Positions 12,158 through 20,165 are shown, numbered from the stretch's first letter. The stretch is DNA of 21,800 bases from Spirochaetales bacterium (GCA_021767325.1 JAASTM010000004.1:1-21800), one strand, 5' to 3'. Made by a program: numbers and translations. Notes: generated by a model not told the origin, from the letters alone.

Positions 12158-12790
12158 ATGAAATCCAATTATCCTGAGATATACAAGCACTACTTCGTCG
12201 ACAAAGGGGATGAAAGGCTCGGCCTTTTTAGACTGTTAGCCGAGAGGTTCGGCATTGAATCGGGGCTGTATCCCGGAAGCTTTGTTCACATTACCCCGTC
12301 ACTTGTTATCCCGCAGATGGTATACGTAGACATGGACAAGAGATGCAAAGCCTTCTTCGAAAGTGAGGAGACGCTGGTCTTTGTCGATAAGCACAAGCAA
12401 TATGAACAAGCGGCATCCTACAGGTTTCACAAGGCAGACTTTTCAGAAGGTTTTCCGGAGAGTAAGGATTCATTCGACGTCCTAATCTCTCTCTATTCCG
12501 GATTCATTTCAAAATACTGTGGAGAGTATTTGAAGGCAGGCAAAATCCTTGTGGCCAACAACAGCCACGGTGATGCCCCGCTTGCATATCTGGACGAAAG
12601 GTATGAATTGATCGGAGTGGTAAAACGGAACGGGAATAGATTCCGCTATTCGGAAAAGGATCTCGATTCGTATTTCATTCCCAAGGGTAATAAGACGCTT
12701 GATAAAGCGACAATTGAAAAGACAATGCAGGGTCCTGCCTACACCAAGACCGCCTATGCGTATGTATTCAAAAAGAGATATCCTAAATAA
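12158..12790 (+). CDS. Hypothetical protein, class I SAM methyltransferase-like
   Basis: 210 residues beginning MKSNYPEIYKHYFVDKGDER. Segments SFVHITPSLVIPQMVYVDMD (first strand region and an acidic residue after the second strand), DSFDVLISLYSGFISKYCGE (a D-x-hydrophobic4 strand-4 pattern) and LKAGKILVANNSHGDAP (strand 5) follow the order of a Rossmann-type methyltransferase, but the glycine motif I (E/D-x-G-x-G) is not recognisable. So a SAM-dependent activity is a guess from the layout. There is no clear ribosome binding site before the ATG, which follows closely on the truncated attC-like repeat, so the original upstream region may have been lost. Confidence 0.6.
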   Translation: MKSNYPEIYKHYFVDKGDERLGLFRLLAERFGIESGLYPGSFVHITPSLVIPQMVYVDMDKRCKAFFESEETLVFVDKHKQYEQAASYRFHKADFSEGFPESKDSFDVLISLYSGFISKYCGEYLKAGKILVANNSHGDAPLAYLDERYELIGVVKRNGNRFRYSEKDLDSYFIPKGNKTLDKATIEKTMQGPAYTKTAYAYVFKKRYPK

Positions 12791-12823
12791 GCGAAAGACA
12801 TCTTTGCCCACATGTCTTTCTGC
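12791..12823 (+). repeat. Hairpin, possibly degenerate attC-like site or terminator
   Basis: GAAAGACAT (12793-12801) pairs perfectly with ATGTCTTTC (12812-12820) around a CTTTGCCCAC-type loop, and GC on each side extends the stem with a one-base bulge. The CTTTGCCCA loop also occurs in the 8037 site. GGGAAC (12836-12841) follows, like GGGAACGTTA at 7475, but CGTTA is missing. It could equally be a simple hairpin after the gene stop. Confidence 0.4.
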
Positions 12824-12856
12824 GACCGGGCCTACGGGAACTGAATGGTGAACAGA

Positions 12857-13390
12857 ATGAGTAAAACGGTACTTTATATTGCAACCACAATAGACGGCAA
12901 AATCGCCAGAAAAGACGGCAGTTTGGATTGGTTATTTGCACTTCCAAACCCCAATAACGTTGACTACGGATATGCGGACTTTATTCGCAGCATCGGTACA
13001 ACTATCATGGGAAAAAACACTTACAATGAAATATTAGGATTTGGTGTTGAGTGGCCTTATCGAGGTATGAGCTCTTATGTGGCCACAACTGAAAAGGGAT
13101 TCGCGCCGCCCACACCTGACACATATGCCGTCACATCCGATCTGACCGAATTTGTGCACAATTTGAAACACACAACTGAAAAAGATATCTGGCTGATTGG
13201 AGGCGGAAAACTCGTCACATATTTTCTCCACCACGAACTGTTGGACCGAATGATTTTAACAATCATCCCAACCATAATTGGAGCAGGAATTGCCTTATTT
13301 CCAGACGACCCGTCTGACACCAGTTGGGATTTAACCGACGTTCAGAAATTTGAAACCGGCGTGGTCAGTTTGACCTATGACCGCAGATAG
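12857..13390 (+). CDS. RibD C-terminal/dihydrofolate reductase-family protein
   Basis: 177 residues if started at ATG 12857 (MSKTVLYIATTIDGKIA); an ATG 12 bp upstream adds four residues. Family marks: S/T-x-DGKIA-xDGSLDWL, IMGKNTYNEIL (the NADPH-binding 'GR-TYE'), IWLIGGGKLVTYFLHHELLD and IIPTIIGAGIALF (the 'GG--L---ll--lvDEl-l-i-P--lG-G--LF' block of RibD_C/DHFR-like reductases). It probably reduces a pterin-, flavin-precursor- or similar substrate with NADPH. It is not a DfrA-type trimethoprim-resistance enzyme. The next genes (VOC protein, beta-lactamase) are also of detoxification type. Confidence 0.85.
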   Translation: MSKTVLYIATTIDGKIARKDGSLDWLFALPNPNNVDYGYADFIRSIGTTIMGKNTYNEILGFGVEWPYRGMSSYVATTEKGFAPPTPDTYAVTSDLTEFVHNLKHTTEKDIWLIGGGKLVTYFLHHELLDRMILTIIPTIIGAGIALFPDDPSDTSWDLTDVQKFETGVVSLTYDRR

Positions 13391-13414
13391 AACGCGCCTG
13401 ATACGGGAGAACAG

Positions 13415-13804
13415 ATGAGAATAGAACACATTGCTTTATGGACCAGAAACCTCGAAGCCATGCGGGAGTTTTATACACACTACTTCGGTGCACGGGCAGG
13501 CTCAAAGTACAGAAATGAGAGCAAGGATTTTGAATCTTACTTTCTGCACTTTGAAGATGGCGCCCGCTTAGAACTAATGCACACACCCGAAATCCCCGAT
13601 CCAAACATCGATCCCCTGAAACAGCATATCGGCATCATTCATATTGCCATCTCCGTCGGCAGCAGAAAACGGGTGACCGAGTTGACTCAACAGCTCGCAG
13701 CCGACGGATACGATGTAATCGGAAAACCGCGAACAACCGGCGACGGATATTTTGAGAGTGTCATTTTGGATCCGGAAAGAAATAGAATCGAGATTACGGA
13801 ATGA
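13415..13804 (+). CDS. VOC-family (glyoxalase/bleomycin-resistance fold) protein
   Basis: 129 residues with the paired beta-alpha-beta units of the vicinal oxygen chelate fold: MRIEHIALWTRNLEAMREFY, FLHFEDGARLELM, HIGIIHIAISVGS and VILDPERNRIEIT. Metal ligands are in place: H5, E at LEL, H at IIHIAI and E at IEIT. This matches glyoxalase I-like metalloenzymes or small binding proteins such as fosfomycin/bleomycin-resistance relatives; the substrate is open. GGGAG (13404-13408) precedes the ATG. It is 24 bp after the reductase gene, so probably in the same transcript. Confidence 0.85.
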   Translation: MRIEHIALWTRNLEAMREFYTHYFGARAGSKYRNESKDFESYFLHFEDGARLELMHTPEIPDPNIDPLKQHIGIIHIAISVGSRKRVTELTQQLAADGYDVIGKPRTTGDGYFESVILDPERNRIEITE

Positions 13805-13818
13805 ATCAGAGATGATTG

Positions 13819-14061
13819 ATGAGATCGGTTGAGGAACTAAAGGAACACGCGCACAACCTAAAAAATGAAGTCACGGCGCTTTACTATGCATATCAGCATC
13901 CGGACTTAAAATTGATACCGAAGCTTCTTCTCCTGTTTACTTTAGGCTACGTACTCAGCCCGATCGACCTCATTCCCGATTTTATTCCGGGAGATGGTAA
14001 GCCGCCGTCCTACAAAACTGAAGAAAAACTGGTTTTTGTATATGGTTTCATTACTATTTAA
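13819..14061 (+). pseudogene. YkvA/DUF1232 membrane protein, truncated
   Basis: About 80 residues. Up to KLIPKLLLLFTLGYVLSPID and LIPDFIPG the sequence is a textbook DUF1232 (YkvA) protein: soluble N-terminal helix and a membrane segment ending in 'LSPIDLIPDFIP'. The family then continues with 'VLGYLDDLI' and a second membrane segment. Here it switches abruptly to DGKPPSYKTEEKLVFVYGF and stops. The second half is therefore lost, probably by a deletion or insertion near 14000; the product is likely non-functional. The start at ATG 13819 is 12 bp after the VOC stop. Confidence 0.7.
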
Positions 14062-14081
14062 GCCTTTCAAGAGGAAAAATA

Positions 14082-14822
14082 ATGATTAAAATAAAGCAAG
14101 TTGTGTTAATTTTTTTCCTGGTGCTGGCGATTACAGAAGCGCATTCAGATACTAGTCAGAACATCATTGTTGATCAGACCATAAGGTTAAGGCCACTTGC
14201 GAAAAATGTCTGGATGCATATCTCAGATATCTATATGCAAAAGTGGGGCACTGTGTCTGCAAATGGCTTGGTAATAATCACGGACAAGCAGCTCGTGTTA
14301 ATCGATACTCCCTGGAACGATTCTCAAACTCAGACATTAGTCGAATGGTTTAAAACTCACTATGAGTTCGAGAAAATCAAAGTCATAGTCTGTCATCATC
14401 ATGCCGATAACCTCGGTGGTTTGAATTGGGTGAATAAAAATGATATAGAGTCGTATTCAATAAAGAAAACACAGGAAATTTGTGCTGAGAAAGAGTTGCC
14501 ATTGCCAAAACACACCATAAGTAATTCCTACCGGTTTGATTTTGGTGAAATCCCGATCGAGAGCTATTTTCCGGGAGAAGGTCATACCATCGATAGCATT
14601 TGCGTTTATTTACCAAATGAAAAGATTCTATTCGGCGGATGTTCCGTAAAAGCAGTGAATAATTCAACCCTGGGCAACACCGTCGACGCCAACTTACTTG
14701 AATGGCCGCACACACTACACAACATTAAAGAACGCTTTACCGAAGCCGAAATAGTTATACCCGGCCACGGATCGGAAGGGGACCTTTCACTTATAGATCA
14801 TACCTTATCTCTTTTTAACTGA
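14082..14822 (+). CDS. Subclass B1 metallo-beta-lactamase
   Basis: 246 residues: a signal peptide (about 1-22, IKIKQVVLIFFLVLAITEAHS) and a complete B1 enzyme. All six zinc ligands can be seen: H105-x-H107-x-D109 (CHHHADNLGG), H168 (GEGHTIDS), C187 (LFGGCSVKA) and H229 (IPGHG), plus the substrate-contacting K190 and N199 (LGNTVDANLLEWP). The 'DANL-EWP----I--' and 'A--VIPGHG' blocks are those of IMP, VIM and relatives. B1 enzymes hydrolyse penicillins, cephalosporins and carbapenems in the periplasm; activity here is inferred. AGAGGA precedes the ATG, 20 bp after the DUF1232 remnant. The length is normal. A B1 enzyme (SPS-1) has been reported from the spirochaete Sediminispirochaeta smaragdinae; that is from memory and I cannot compare the two. 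Confidence 0.9.
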   Translation: MIKIKQVVLIFFLVLAITEAHSDTSQNIIVDQTIRLRPLAKNVWMHISDIYMQKWGTVSANGLVIITDKQLVLIDTPWNDSQTQTLVEWFKTHYEFEKIKVIVCHHHADNLGGLNWVNKNDIESYSIKKTQEICAEKELPLPKHTISNSYRFDFGEIPIESYFPGEGHTIDSICVYLPNEKILFGGCSVKAVNNSTLGNTVDANLLEWPHTLHNIKERFTEAEIVIPGHGSEGDLSLIDHTLSLFN

Positions 14823-14954
14823 TTGCATTGGTAGTCCGGGCTCGTCATCGATATTCTGTGAGTTGGGTGCGGTACCTTGCCCGCAATAAAAAAAACTGCA
14901 GAGTACCTCTATCCGTGTTAAAGTAGTTGTATAACAAGTTAAGGGAGTAAAAGT

Positions 14955-16010
14955 ATGAAACGCCTGCTTTTTATTCTCCCAGTTGCTCTTCTGCTTTTTT
15001 CATGCACCCAACCTGGGGATGAGACCAATCTTGATCCGGTCAGTATCAGCAATTTTACAAAAACTACTGGCACCACCACAAATGAATCACTCTCCTTCAC
15101 CTGGCAAACCGATGTAGCCGCGGATTGTACCCTTCAGTATGGACCCTACTTATTCTGTGGCCTCTCAGACAGTGCAACCGCTGATGCGGATAAGCTCAAC
15201 CATTCGATTACTATAAACGGGCTGCGGCCGCATACTGATTACGATATGTATGTACGGGCAACGCCCGCTTCTCCCGACTACGCACAAACTAACTCCAGCA
15301 ACTATGAATACAGTACTTTAACATATAGCCGGGGAACGGAAGTAAGTTCCGGCTGGGAGGCTGTCGGTGCTCTCTGTTTCAAGGATTCCAATGGTTACTA
15401 CGGACCTTTTTGCACAGCAGTTCTCATCGATAGCGAATGGGTTCTTACCGCCGCTCACTGTCTTGAAGTGGAGGCTTCATATTACGGGGTCGTACCGACT
15501 ACCAATAATACCGTGCTATATATCGACGGTGAGGATGCAAGCCCGGCCAATACGATTGGAAACCCATCCGAAGGCAGCCTATACGCAATAGATCAAATTG
15601 TAATCCACCCGGATTACAATGATGGCCAGCAGTATGATTTAGCATTAGTCCATATTGCTGCTCCTGTAAGTGGTATTACTCCCGCATTTATAAATACCAG
15701 CTCAATGAGCGGAACAGGCGGGAGCTCTATTGATACGGTAGGATTTGACGCCAGTCTGACGAGTGTGAAAAAGGAGCAAGGCCAGACTATCGGGGATGTT
15801 GATGATCCTTACTTTAATACCCCTTACCCTCCAGACGATGAGCTTATGTTAGGCAATTCTGGAATAGTAGCCTTCGAAGAGAGTTCAACTACCGTGTTGG
15901 GAATAGTAATAGAAACTGTCCCGGAAAGCACTGACCCGTTTCAAGGATATGCCGTGTTTACTAATGTATTCACCTATTCTACTTGGATTAATGGTGTATT
16001 GAGTCAATAG
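14955..16010 (+). CDS. Trypsin-fold serine protease lipoprotein
   Basis: 351 residues. A lipoprotein signal (MKRLLFILPVALLLFSC, lipobox LFSC with C17) anchors it to a membrane. Residues about 30-122 look like a fibronectin-III-type domain (SFTWQTDVAADCTLQYG, INGLRPHTDYDMYVRA). The protease domain (about 130-350) has H168 in WVLTAAHC, D228 in QYDLALVHI and S302 in LGNSGIVAF. The usual GDSGGP is altered to GNSGIV, so the oxyanion hole is preserved in part but the second glycine is replaced by isoleucine. That may change or reduce activity. AAGGGAG (14940-14946) is the ribosome binding site. The preceding 130 bp (14823-14954) hold no gene. Confidence 0.8.
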   Translation: MKRLLFILPVALLLFSCTQPGDETNLDPVSISNFTKTTGTTTNESLSFTWQTDVAADCTLQYGPYLFCGLSDSATADADKLNHSITINGLRPHTDYDMYVRATPASPDYAQTNSSNYEYSTLTYSRGTEVSSGWEAVGALCFKDSNGYYGPFCTAVLIDSEWVLTAAHCLEVEASYYGVVPTTNNTVLYIDGEDASPANTIGNPSEGSLYAIDQIVIHPDYNDGQQYDLALVHIAAPVSGITPAFINTSSMSGTGGSSIDTVGFDASLTSVKKEQGQTIGDVDDPYFNTPYPPDDELMLGNSGIVAFEESSTTVLGIVIETVPESTDPFQGYAVFTNVFTYSTWINGVLSQ

Positions 16011-16091
16011 GGCTTAGAAAAGTAAATTATTTATTCTTCTTACGGTAAACTCTTTTTTACACCTGCTTTTTGTTCTGCCGCAGACTGAGTT

Positions 16092-16161
16092 GGGAGCCAT
16101 TGGTCTCCCTCTTTCAGGTTTTAGTATCACTACTAACCCTAAGGATGGATCAATGGCTCCC
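16092..16161. repeat. 11-bp inverted repeat between convergent genes
   Basis: GGGAGCCATTG (16092-16102) and CAATGGCTCCC (16151-16161) are perfect inverted copies with 48 nt between. They lie between the convergent protease and lipoprotein genes. They could act as a bidirectional structure or mark an inserted element; no T-run adjoins the stem. The rest of 16011-16196 shows no gene. Confidence 0.5.
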
Positions 16162-16196
16162 TTACTTATCAGATAAAATAATGTGTCAACCGAGAG

Positions 16197-16700
16197 TTAT
16201 TGCCAACTACTATAGCGTTTTTGGTTCAATACATTTTTCTGTATTTTCTTCTTTTCCTCTTGAGGGATAGGTTCAAACTGAATCGTGGCTCCTATTTGTT
16301 GCCGAGAAATCACCTTGAACTCCTGTACTAACATGTGATCAAAAACCACTACTTTCCCCGGTATGTATGGTAATTTTGCACCTATCTCAGTGTCGAATGA
16401 ATCACCTTCATAATCTTTCATATTAACTCCCGAAGACAGGCCCTCTATTAGAGTATTATCGTTGTTGATTTTGATATGTATTAGACCATCACCATAGTTC
16501 GGTACTGGATACAATTTATCTTTGCCTGTTACATGAAGGTGATAGTACCTTGCAACATCTACCTCATTTGGATTGATAAGTTTAGTCTTAATAATTACTA
16601 AACAATCGTCTGAAGAAATCTTCTCAGGCACTCCGATACTCGTGCAACCAATTACCAGACTAAAAACCACCCAAAGTAAAACATAACTTGTTTTCTTCAC
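16197..16700 (-). CDS. Hypothetical lipoprotein
   Basis: 167 residues starting at GTG (16700), which shares one base with the stop of the PEGA protease gene. A lipoprotein signal is visible: KKTSYVLLWVVFSLVIGC, lipobox VIGC with C19. The mature part is rich in beta-type segments (CLVIIKTKLINPNEVDVARY, YHLHVTGKDKLYPVPNYGDG, LIHIKINNDNTLIEGL, IPGKVVVFDHMLVQEFKVIS) and ends in a charged KKKIQKNVLNQKR tail. No known domain is recognised. Tight coupling suggests it works with the PEGA-domain protease at the cell envelope. Confidence 0.7.
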   Translation of the reverse strand: MKKTSYVLLWVVFSLVIGCTSIGVPEKISSDDCLVIIKTKLINPNEVDVARYYHLHVTGKDKLYPVPNYGDGLIHIKINNDNTLIEGLSSGVNMKDYEGDSFDTEIGAKLPYIPGKVVVFDHMLVQEFKVISRQQIGATIQFEPIPQEEKKKIQKNVLNQKRYSSWQ

Positions 16701-18805
16701 TACTTACTTTCCTCCATTAAATTTATTTTTTCTAAGTCATTAATATACTTTTTCCACTCTATCAATGCTGCAATCCCCAATACTGCTCCAGCGATCAACG
16801 ATCCACTGCCAAGTAAATTGAGTCTTTTTACATTATTGTTGTTGTCGGAATAGATACCATACCCAAGCATAGTAACTCCGGTAAATCCGAAGAATCCTCC
16901 CGCAATGCGAAACCGTCTACTCCTTATATCATGCCCCAACTTATTTTGCCATTTTATATACGCTGTGTTATCTGGTCGTACCGTTACTCGAGTTTCAAGT
17001 GGTTGACAACCATCCTTCCAGATCAGGATATCTCTAAGTCCAACCGGTAAGTTTACTGGACTTTTCAATGGTTCAGTCCAAAGGTTCCCATCAACCCATA
17101 AGAATGCATCCGAAGGAAGGTTCTTTATAGACAGATCGGCCATAGGCAGATGATCATTAAGATCGATTAAATTTGACCTTGGAAATATATCAGATATTAT
17201 TTCTACTTCTTCGTAGTTTGGAAGACCCACTACTTGGAGGTTCCACTTACCCTCCGGAAGCCAGATTTCTTTGTCTCCGGGTAAAACCGATTCTTTCTTT
17301 CCAGAATGAACCTTCACCAAAAACCCGTGGTTCTGTATACTATCCACTTCACTCAAGATATAATCTTCTTTCGATATATCCGGTGGTAATGGAAGTCCCT
17401 CTATAGTAACAGGATAAGCTGATTCCCCTTCAACTCGTATGTGGTTTTCATTCATTTCGCTTACTTGATATGTTCTTGAGTTAAAAAACCATCCATCCTT
17501 GTAAAAACTGAATGAGTAAGTATCTTTAGATAACAGAATATTAAGAGGAGTTACACCTAATTTCCTTCCATCTGCCCATACTTCAACATTTTCTTGTTCC
17601 GAAGTAATAAAGAGAGGGTACTTTGGATGTTGCAATGGAAAACTAAGTCTCGTAATACCGGTAGTTGTATCAGATAGTCGGAGTTTTGTAGAATACACAT
17701 TGGATTCTGTTCTAATTACTAAATTATTAAGAGAATCAGTGATTTCAACAAGTAGCGGTGCCGTACCAACTAATTTCCCATTTAATAAAACTTCAGCACC
17801 TTCCTTCATGTCAATGAGAAGATCATTGGAAGTTACTACATCTCCTTCCTCATTCAAAATCTCCGCATCATTCTGAGTCTCACATAATTCTATTCTATCA
17901 TTCCACTTAAGGAGATTATCAAATCCTCGCTCTGTCAAATATGTCCGAATCCGGTCCGCCCCTATAGAATAAAAGAGATTTGCTCCCTCCTGCTCCTGGA
18001 GACTTGCAGAGTTTATTCCGATTACCCTACACTTTTCATCAACAAGAGGACCCCCGGAATTACCGGGACTTACTGCAGCTGAATGTTGTATATTAAGGCT
18101 ATCTTCTCGGTACGCAGAAATTGTACCATTATTCATGGTGACAACACGCTTTTCAAACATCTTGTCCAGTTTGGCCCCTAAAGGATAGCCAAAGCTGAAC
18201 ACTTTGTTCCCTATAATATCAGGATCAATCTCTTCAGCTTCAGCCAGGGGAAGAGCATCGAATTTTTTTATTGAAGAAATCTTCAACAATGCAAGATCCA
18301 AACTTTCTGAGTCACCAGCATCAATTATTTTTACAGAATTGAACGTCATATTCTTTACAACAACGTTAAACTCCAGGTTGCTATTAAGAATCATCCTTCT
18401 AAAATCGGCTGATAGTTTCGTAATATCGGTTTGATTGAAACTACCGAAATAATTTTGTGATATATGTAAATCAAAGTTTTTTATTAATGTCTGTACTAAT
18501 ATGTTTAGATTCGGCAAGCGTAACACATGTCTGTTCGTAAGAATAATACCATCTGTATCAATAAAAAAACCCGACCCAGTTTTAATTGGCAAATATCTAT
18601 TCAGGAGTTCTATCCCTGCGATATCTTCAAAATGTTGGAAGAGTTCTTCGTCCTTACAGAAGGAAGAATCCAAATAGATTTCATGTTTGATATATACAAT
18701 TGAATCTGAGATCCGTGAATAGAAAGTGCCCATTCCATTTGATGATAGTGGCCAAGGCACTCCAACAGTACATAACATTAATACGAATAATACTTTTCTT
18801 TGCAC
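16700..18805 (-). CDS. Exported trypsin-like protease with PEGA repeats
   Basis: 701 residues from GTG 18805, with AGGAA before it. Signal peptide about 1-22. The protease domain (about 75-300) is HtrA-like: H93 in GIILTNRHVL, D170 in SLDLALLKI, S250 in SPGNSGGPLVD. PEGA-type units follow (about 337-365 GAEVLLNGKLVGTAPLLVEI; about 410-450 VEVWADGRKLGVTPLNILLS; about 555-600 DAFLWVDGNLW... VTVRPD). There is no PDZ domain. Two hydrophobic stretches near the C-terminus (RIAGGFFGFTGVTMLGYGIY and LLGSGSLIAGAVLGIAALIE) are probably membrane segments. PEGA units commonly bind cell-surface layers. It overlaps the lipoprotein gene by one base. TTGACA on the minus strand at 18876-18871 could be a -35 box. 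Confidence 0.8.
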   Translation of the reverse strand: MQRKVLFVLMLCTVGVPWPLSSNGMGTFYSRISDSIVYIKHEIYLDSSFCKDEELFQHFEDIAGIELLNRYLPIKTGSGFFIDTDGIILTNRHVLRLPNLNILVQTLIKNFDLHISQNYFGSFNQTDITKLSADFRRMILNSNLEFNVVVKNMTFNSVKIIDAGDSESLDLALLKISSIKKFDALPLAEAEEIDPDIIGNKVFSFGYPLGAKLDKMFEKRVVTMNNGTISAYREDSLNIQHSAAVSPGNSGGPLVDEKCRVIGINSASLQEQEGANLFYSIGADRIRTYLTERGFDNLLKWNDRIELCETQNDAEILNEEGDVVTSNDLLIDMKEGAEVLLNGKLVGTAPLLVEITDSLNNLVIRTESNVYSTKLRLSDTTTGITRLSFPLQHPKYPLFITSEQENVEVWADGRKLGVTPLNILLSKDTYSFSFYKDGWFFNSRTYQVSEMNENHIRVEGESAYPVTIEGLPLPPDISKEDYILSEVDSIQNHGFLVKVHSGKKESVLPGDKEIWLPEGKWNLQVVGLPNYEEVEIISDIFPRSNLIDLNDHLPMADLSIKNLPSDAFLWVDGNLWTEPLKSPVNLPVGLRDILIWKDGCQPLETRVTVRPDNTAYIKWQNKLGHDIRSRRFRIAGGFFGFTGVTMLGYGIYSDNNNNVKRLNLLGSGSLIAGAVLGIAALIEWKKYINDLEKINLMEESK

Positions 18806-18889
18806 TTTGTTTCCTGAATGTAGACAATTTTATATTCTGCCGATACATACTCTCACGGTTTTTTCGAAACTGTCAATTACAATTTCTAT

Positions 18890-19654
18890 TCACCACCCGA
18901 GCTGCGCCGTCAATTCACCGACGACCTCGCCGATCGGTCTGTTGATCAGCACGGTCGCAGCTGAGTCGAGGGGCGTCTCCGACAGGGTCACGATAACCAG
19001 GGCTGTGCCGCGGTGGGCGGCCATGGCGGGAAAGCCGGCGGCCGGATGTACCACCAGTGTGCTGCCGAGGCAGAGCATCAGATCGCAGTGTGCTGCCAGC
19101 TCCCCAGCCCGGTCCAGCTCGTGCGGGTCGAGTTTCTGTCCGAAGGAGATGGTATTCGGTTTGAGCAGCCCGCGGCATTCGCTGCAGCGCGGTGCGGGCC
19201 CGCCCGGCTCCAGCCCCTCCATTAAATCTCTAGCAGGGATTATACGACCGCAGGAAAGGCAAATTATTTCGGCATTGGTACCGTGAATGCGGACGATCTT
19301 CTCGCGCGGCAGGCCGGCCTTTTCATGCAGCCCGTCGATGTTCTGGGTGATAACACCGGATAGCTTACCGGCCTGGTGAAGCTGAAAGAAGAAACGGTGT
19401 CCGGCGTTAGGCTGGGCATCCCGCAGGCTCGGCCACATTTCTATCTTTCTCTGCCAGTAAAGCCTGCGCTTCTCCTCATCAGCGAGGAACTCGTCGTAGT
19501 ACACTGGAGTGAACCGGTTCCAGAGTCCGCCCTTGCTGCGGTAGTCAGATATGCCCGAGTCGGTGCTGATACCGGCTCCCGTAAATCCGACTATCCGCGC
19601 GGATTTATCGATGAGTTCGGCGGTCCGTTCGATTGCCTCTTCAAGTGCGTGCAT
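18890..19654 (-). CDS. Sir2-family NAD-dependent protein deacylase (intact)
   Basis: 254 residues, the normal length for a bacterial sirtuin (CobB-like). IVGFTGAGISTDSGISDYRS is the NAD-binding GAG motif, ITQNIDGLH (102-110) and the catalytic H124 in RIHGT are present, and four zinc cysteines (C132, C135, C157, C160: CLSC and CSEC) are intact. It removes acyl groups from lysines using NAD+. AGGA precedes the ATG. It lies 30 bp after bcp and is probably in the same transcript. A deleted copy of this gene sits at 4064-4455. Confidence 0.9.
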   Translation of the reverse strand: MHALEEAIERTAELIDKSARIVGFTGAGISTDSGISDYRSKGGLWNRFTPVYYDEFLADEEKRRLYWQRKIEMWPSLRDAQPNAGHRFFFQLHQAGKLSGVITQNIDGLHEKAGLPREKIVRIHGTNAEIICLSCGRIIPARDLMEGLEPGGPAPRCSECRGLLKPNTISFGQKLDPHELDRAGELAAHCDLMLCLGSTLVVHPAAGFPAMAAHRGTALVIVTLSETPLDSAATVLINRPIGEVVGELTAQLGW

Positions 19655-19684
19655 TATATCGTCCTGCTTTTTTTTCGCGGACCG

Positions 19685-20137
19685 CTACATCACTTCCAGC
19701 AGTTCGGTTCCGTGTTCGGCGGTCTTTACCTTGTTGAAGACCTTGCGGATGCTGCCCTGCTCGTCTATTACGAAGGTCGAGCGGAGGATTCCTTCGTAGG
19801 TTTTGCCCATCATCTTTTTTTCTCCCCAGGCGCCGTAGGCTTTGATGACGTTTTTCTCGGGGTCGCTGAGCAGATGAAAAGGCAGCTCGTACTTTTGGGC
19901 GAAGCCGGCATGGCTTTTCACCGAATCTGCGGATATGCCCAGCACCACGGCCCCTTTCACCTGGAGGTCTGAGTAATTGTCCCTGATGCTGCAGGCCTCC
20001 TTGGTACAGCCGGGGGTATTATCCTTAGGATAAAAATAGACTACTACCTTTTGCCCTTTGAAATCGGAGAGAGATACATCCTCTCCTTGTTGATTTTTAA
20101 GGGTAAAATCCGGCGCTTTCGAACCGACTTCCAACAT
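19685..20137 (-). CDS. bcp: Thioredoxin-dependent peroxiredoxin (BCP/AhpE-type)
   Basis: 150 residues beginning MLEVGSKAPDFTLKNQQGED. The ATG at 20137 is chosen because AAGGAGG lies just before it; a longer reading upstream is unlikely. The peroxidatic and resolving cysteines are C44 and C49 in NTPGCTKEACSIRD, the pair of the atypical two-cysteine BCP group, and the second half has VLGISADSVKSHAGFAQKY and STFVIDEQGSIRKVF. It reduces peroxides with thioredoxin. It heads a probable bcp-sir2 transcript and faces away from the NuoE-like gene. Confidence 0.92.
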   Translation of the reverse strand: MLEVGSKAPDFTLKNQQGEDVSLSDFKGQKVVVYFYPKDNTPGCTKEACSIRDNYSDLQVKGAVVLGISADSVKSHAGFAQKYELPFHLLSDPEKNVIKAYGAWGEKKMMGKTYEGILRSTFVIDEQGSIRKVFNKVKTAEHGTELLEVM

Positions 20138-20165
20138 ATGCGTCCTCCTTAGCATTACTGTTATT

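Noticed and set aside
12857..13390. Trimethoprim-resistance dfr cassette
   Set aside because: The protein has RibD C-terminal-type motifs, not those of DfrA/DfrB, so a resistance claim is not supported.
16092..16161. attC-like site between the protease genes
   Set aside because: It has a perfect stem but no RYYYAAC or GTTRRRY ends and none of the GGCC-TTCGG core.
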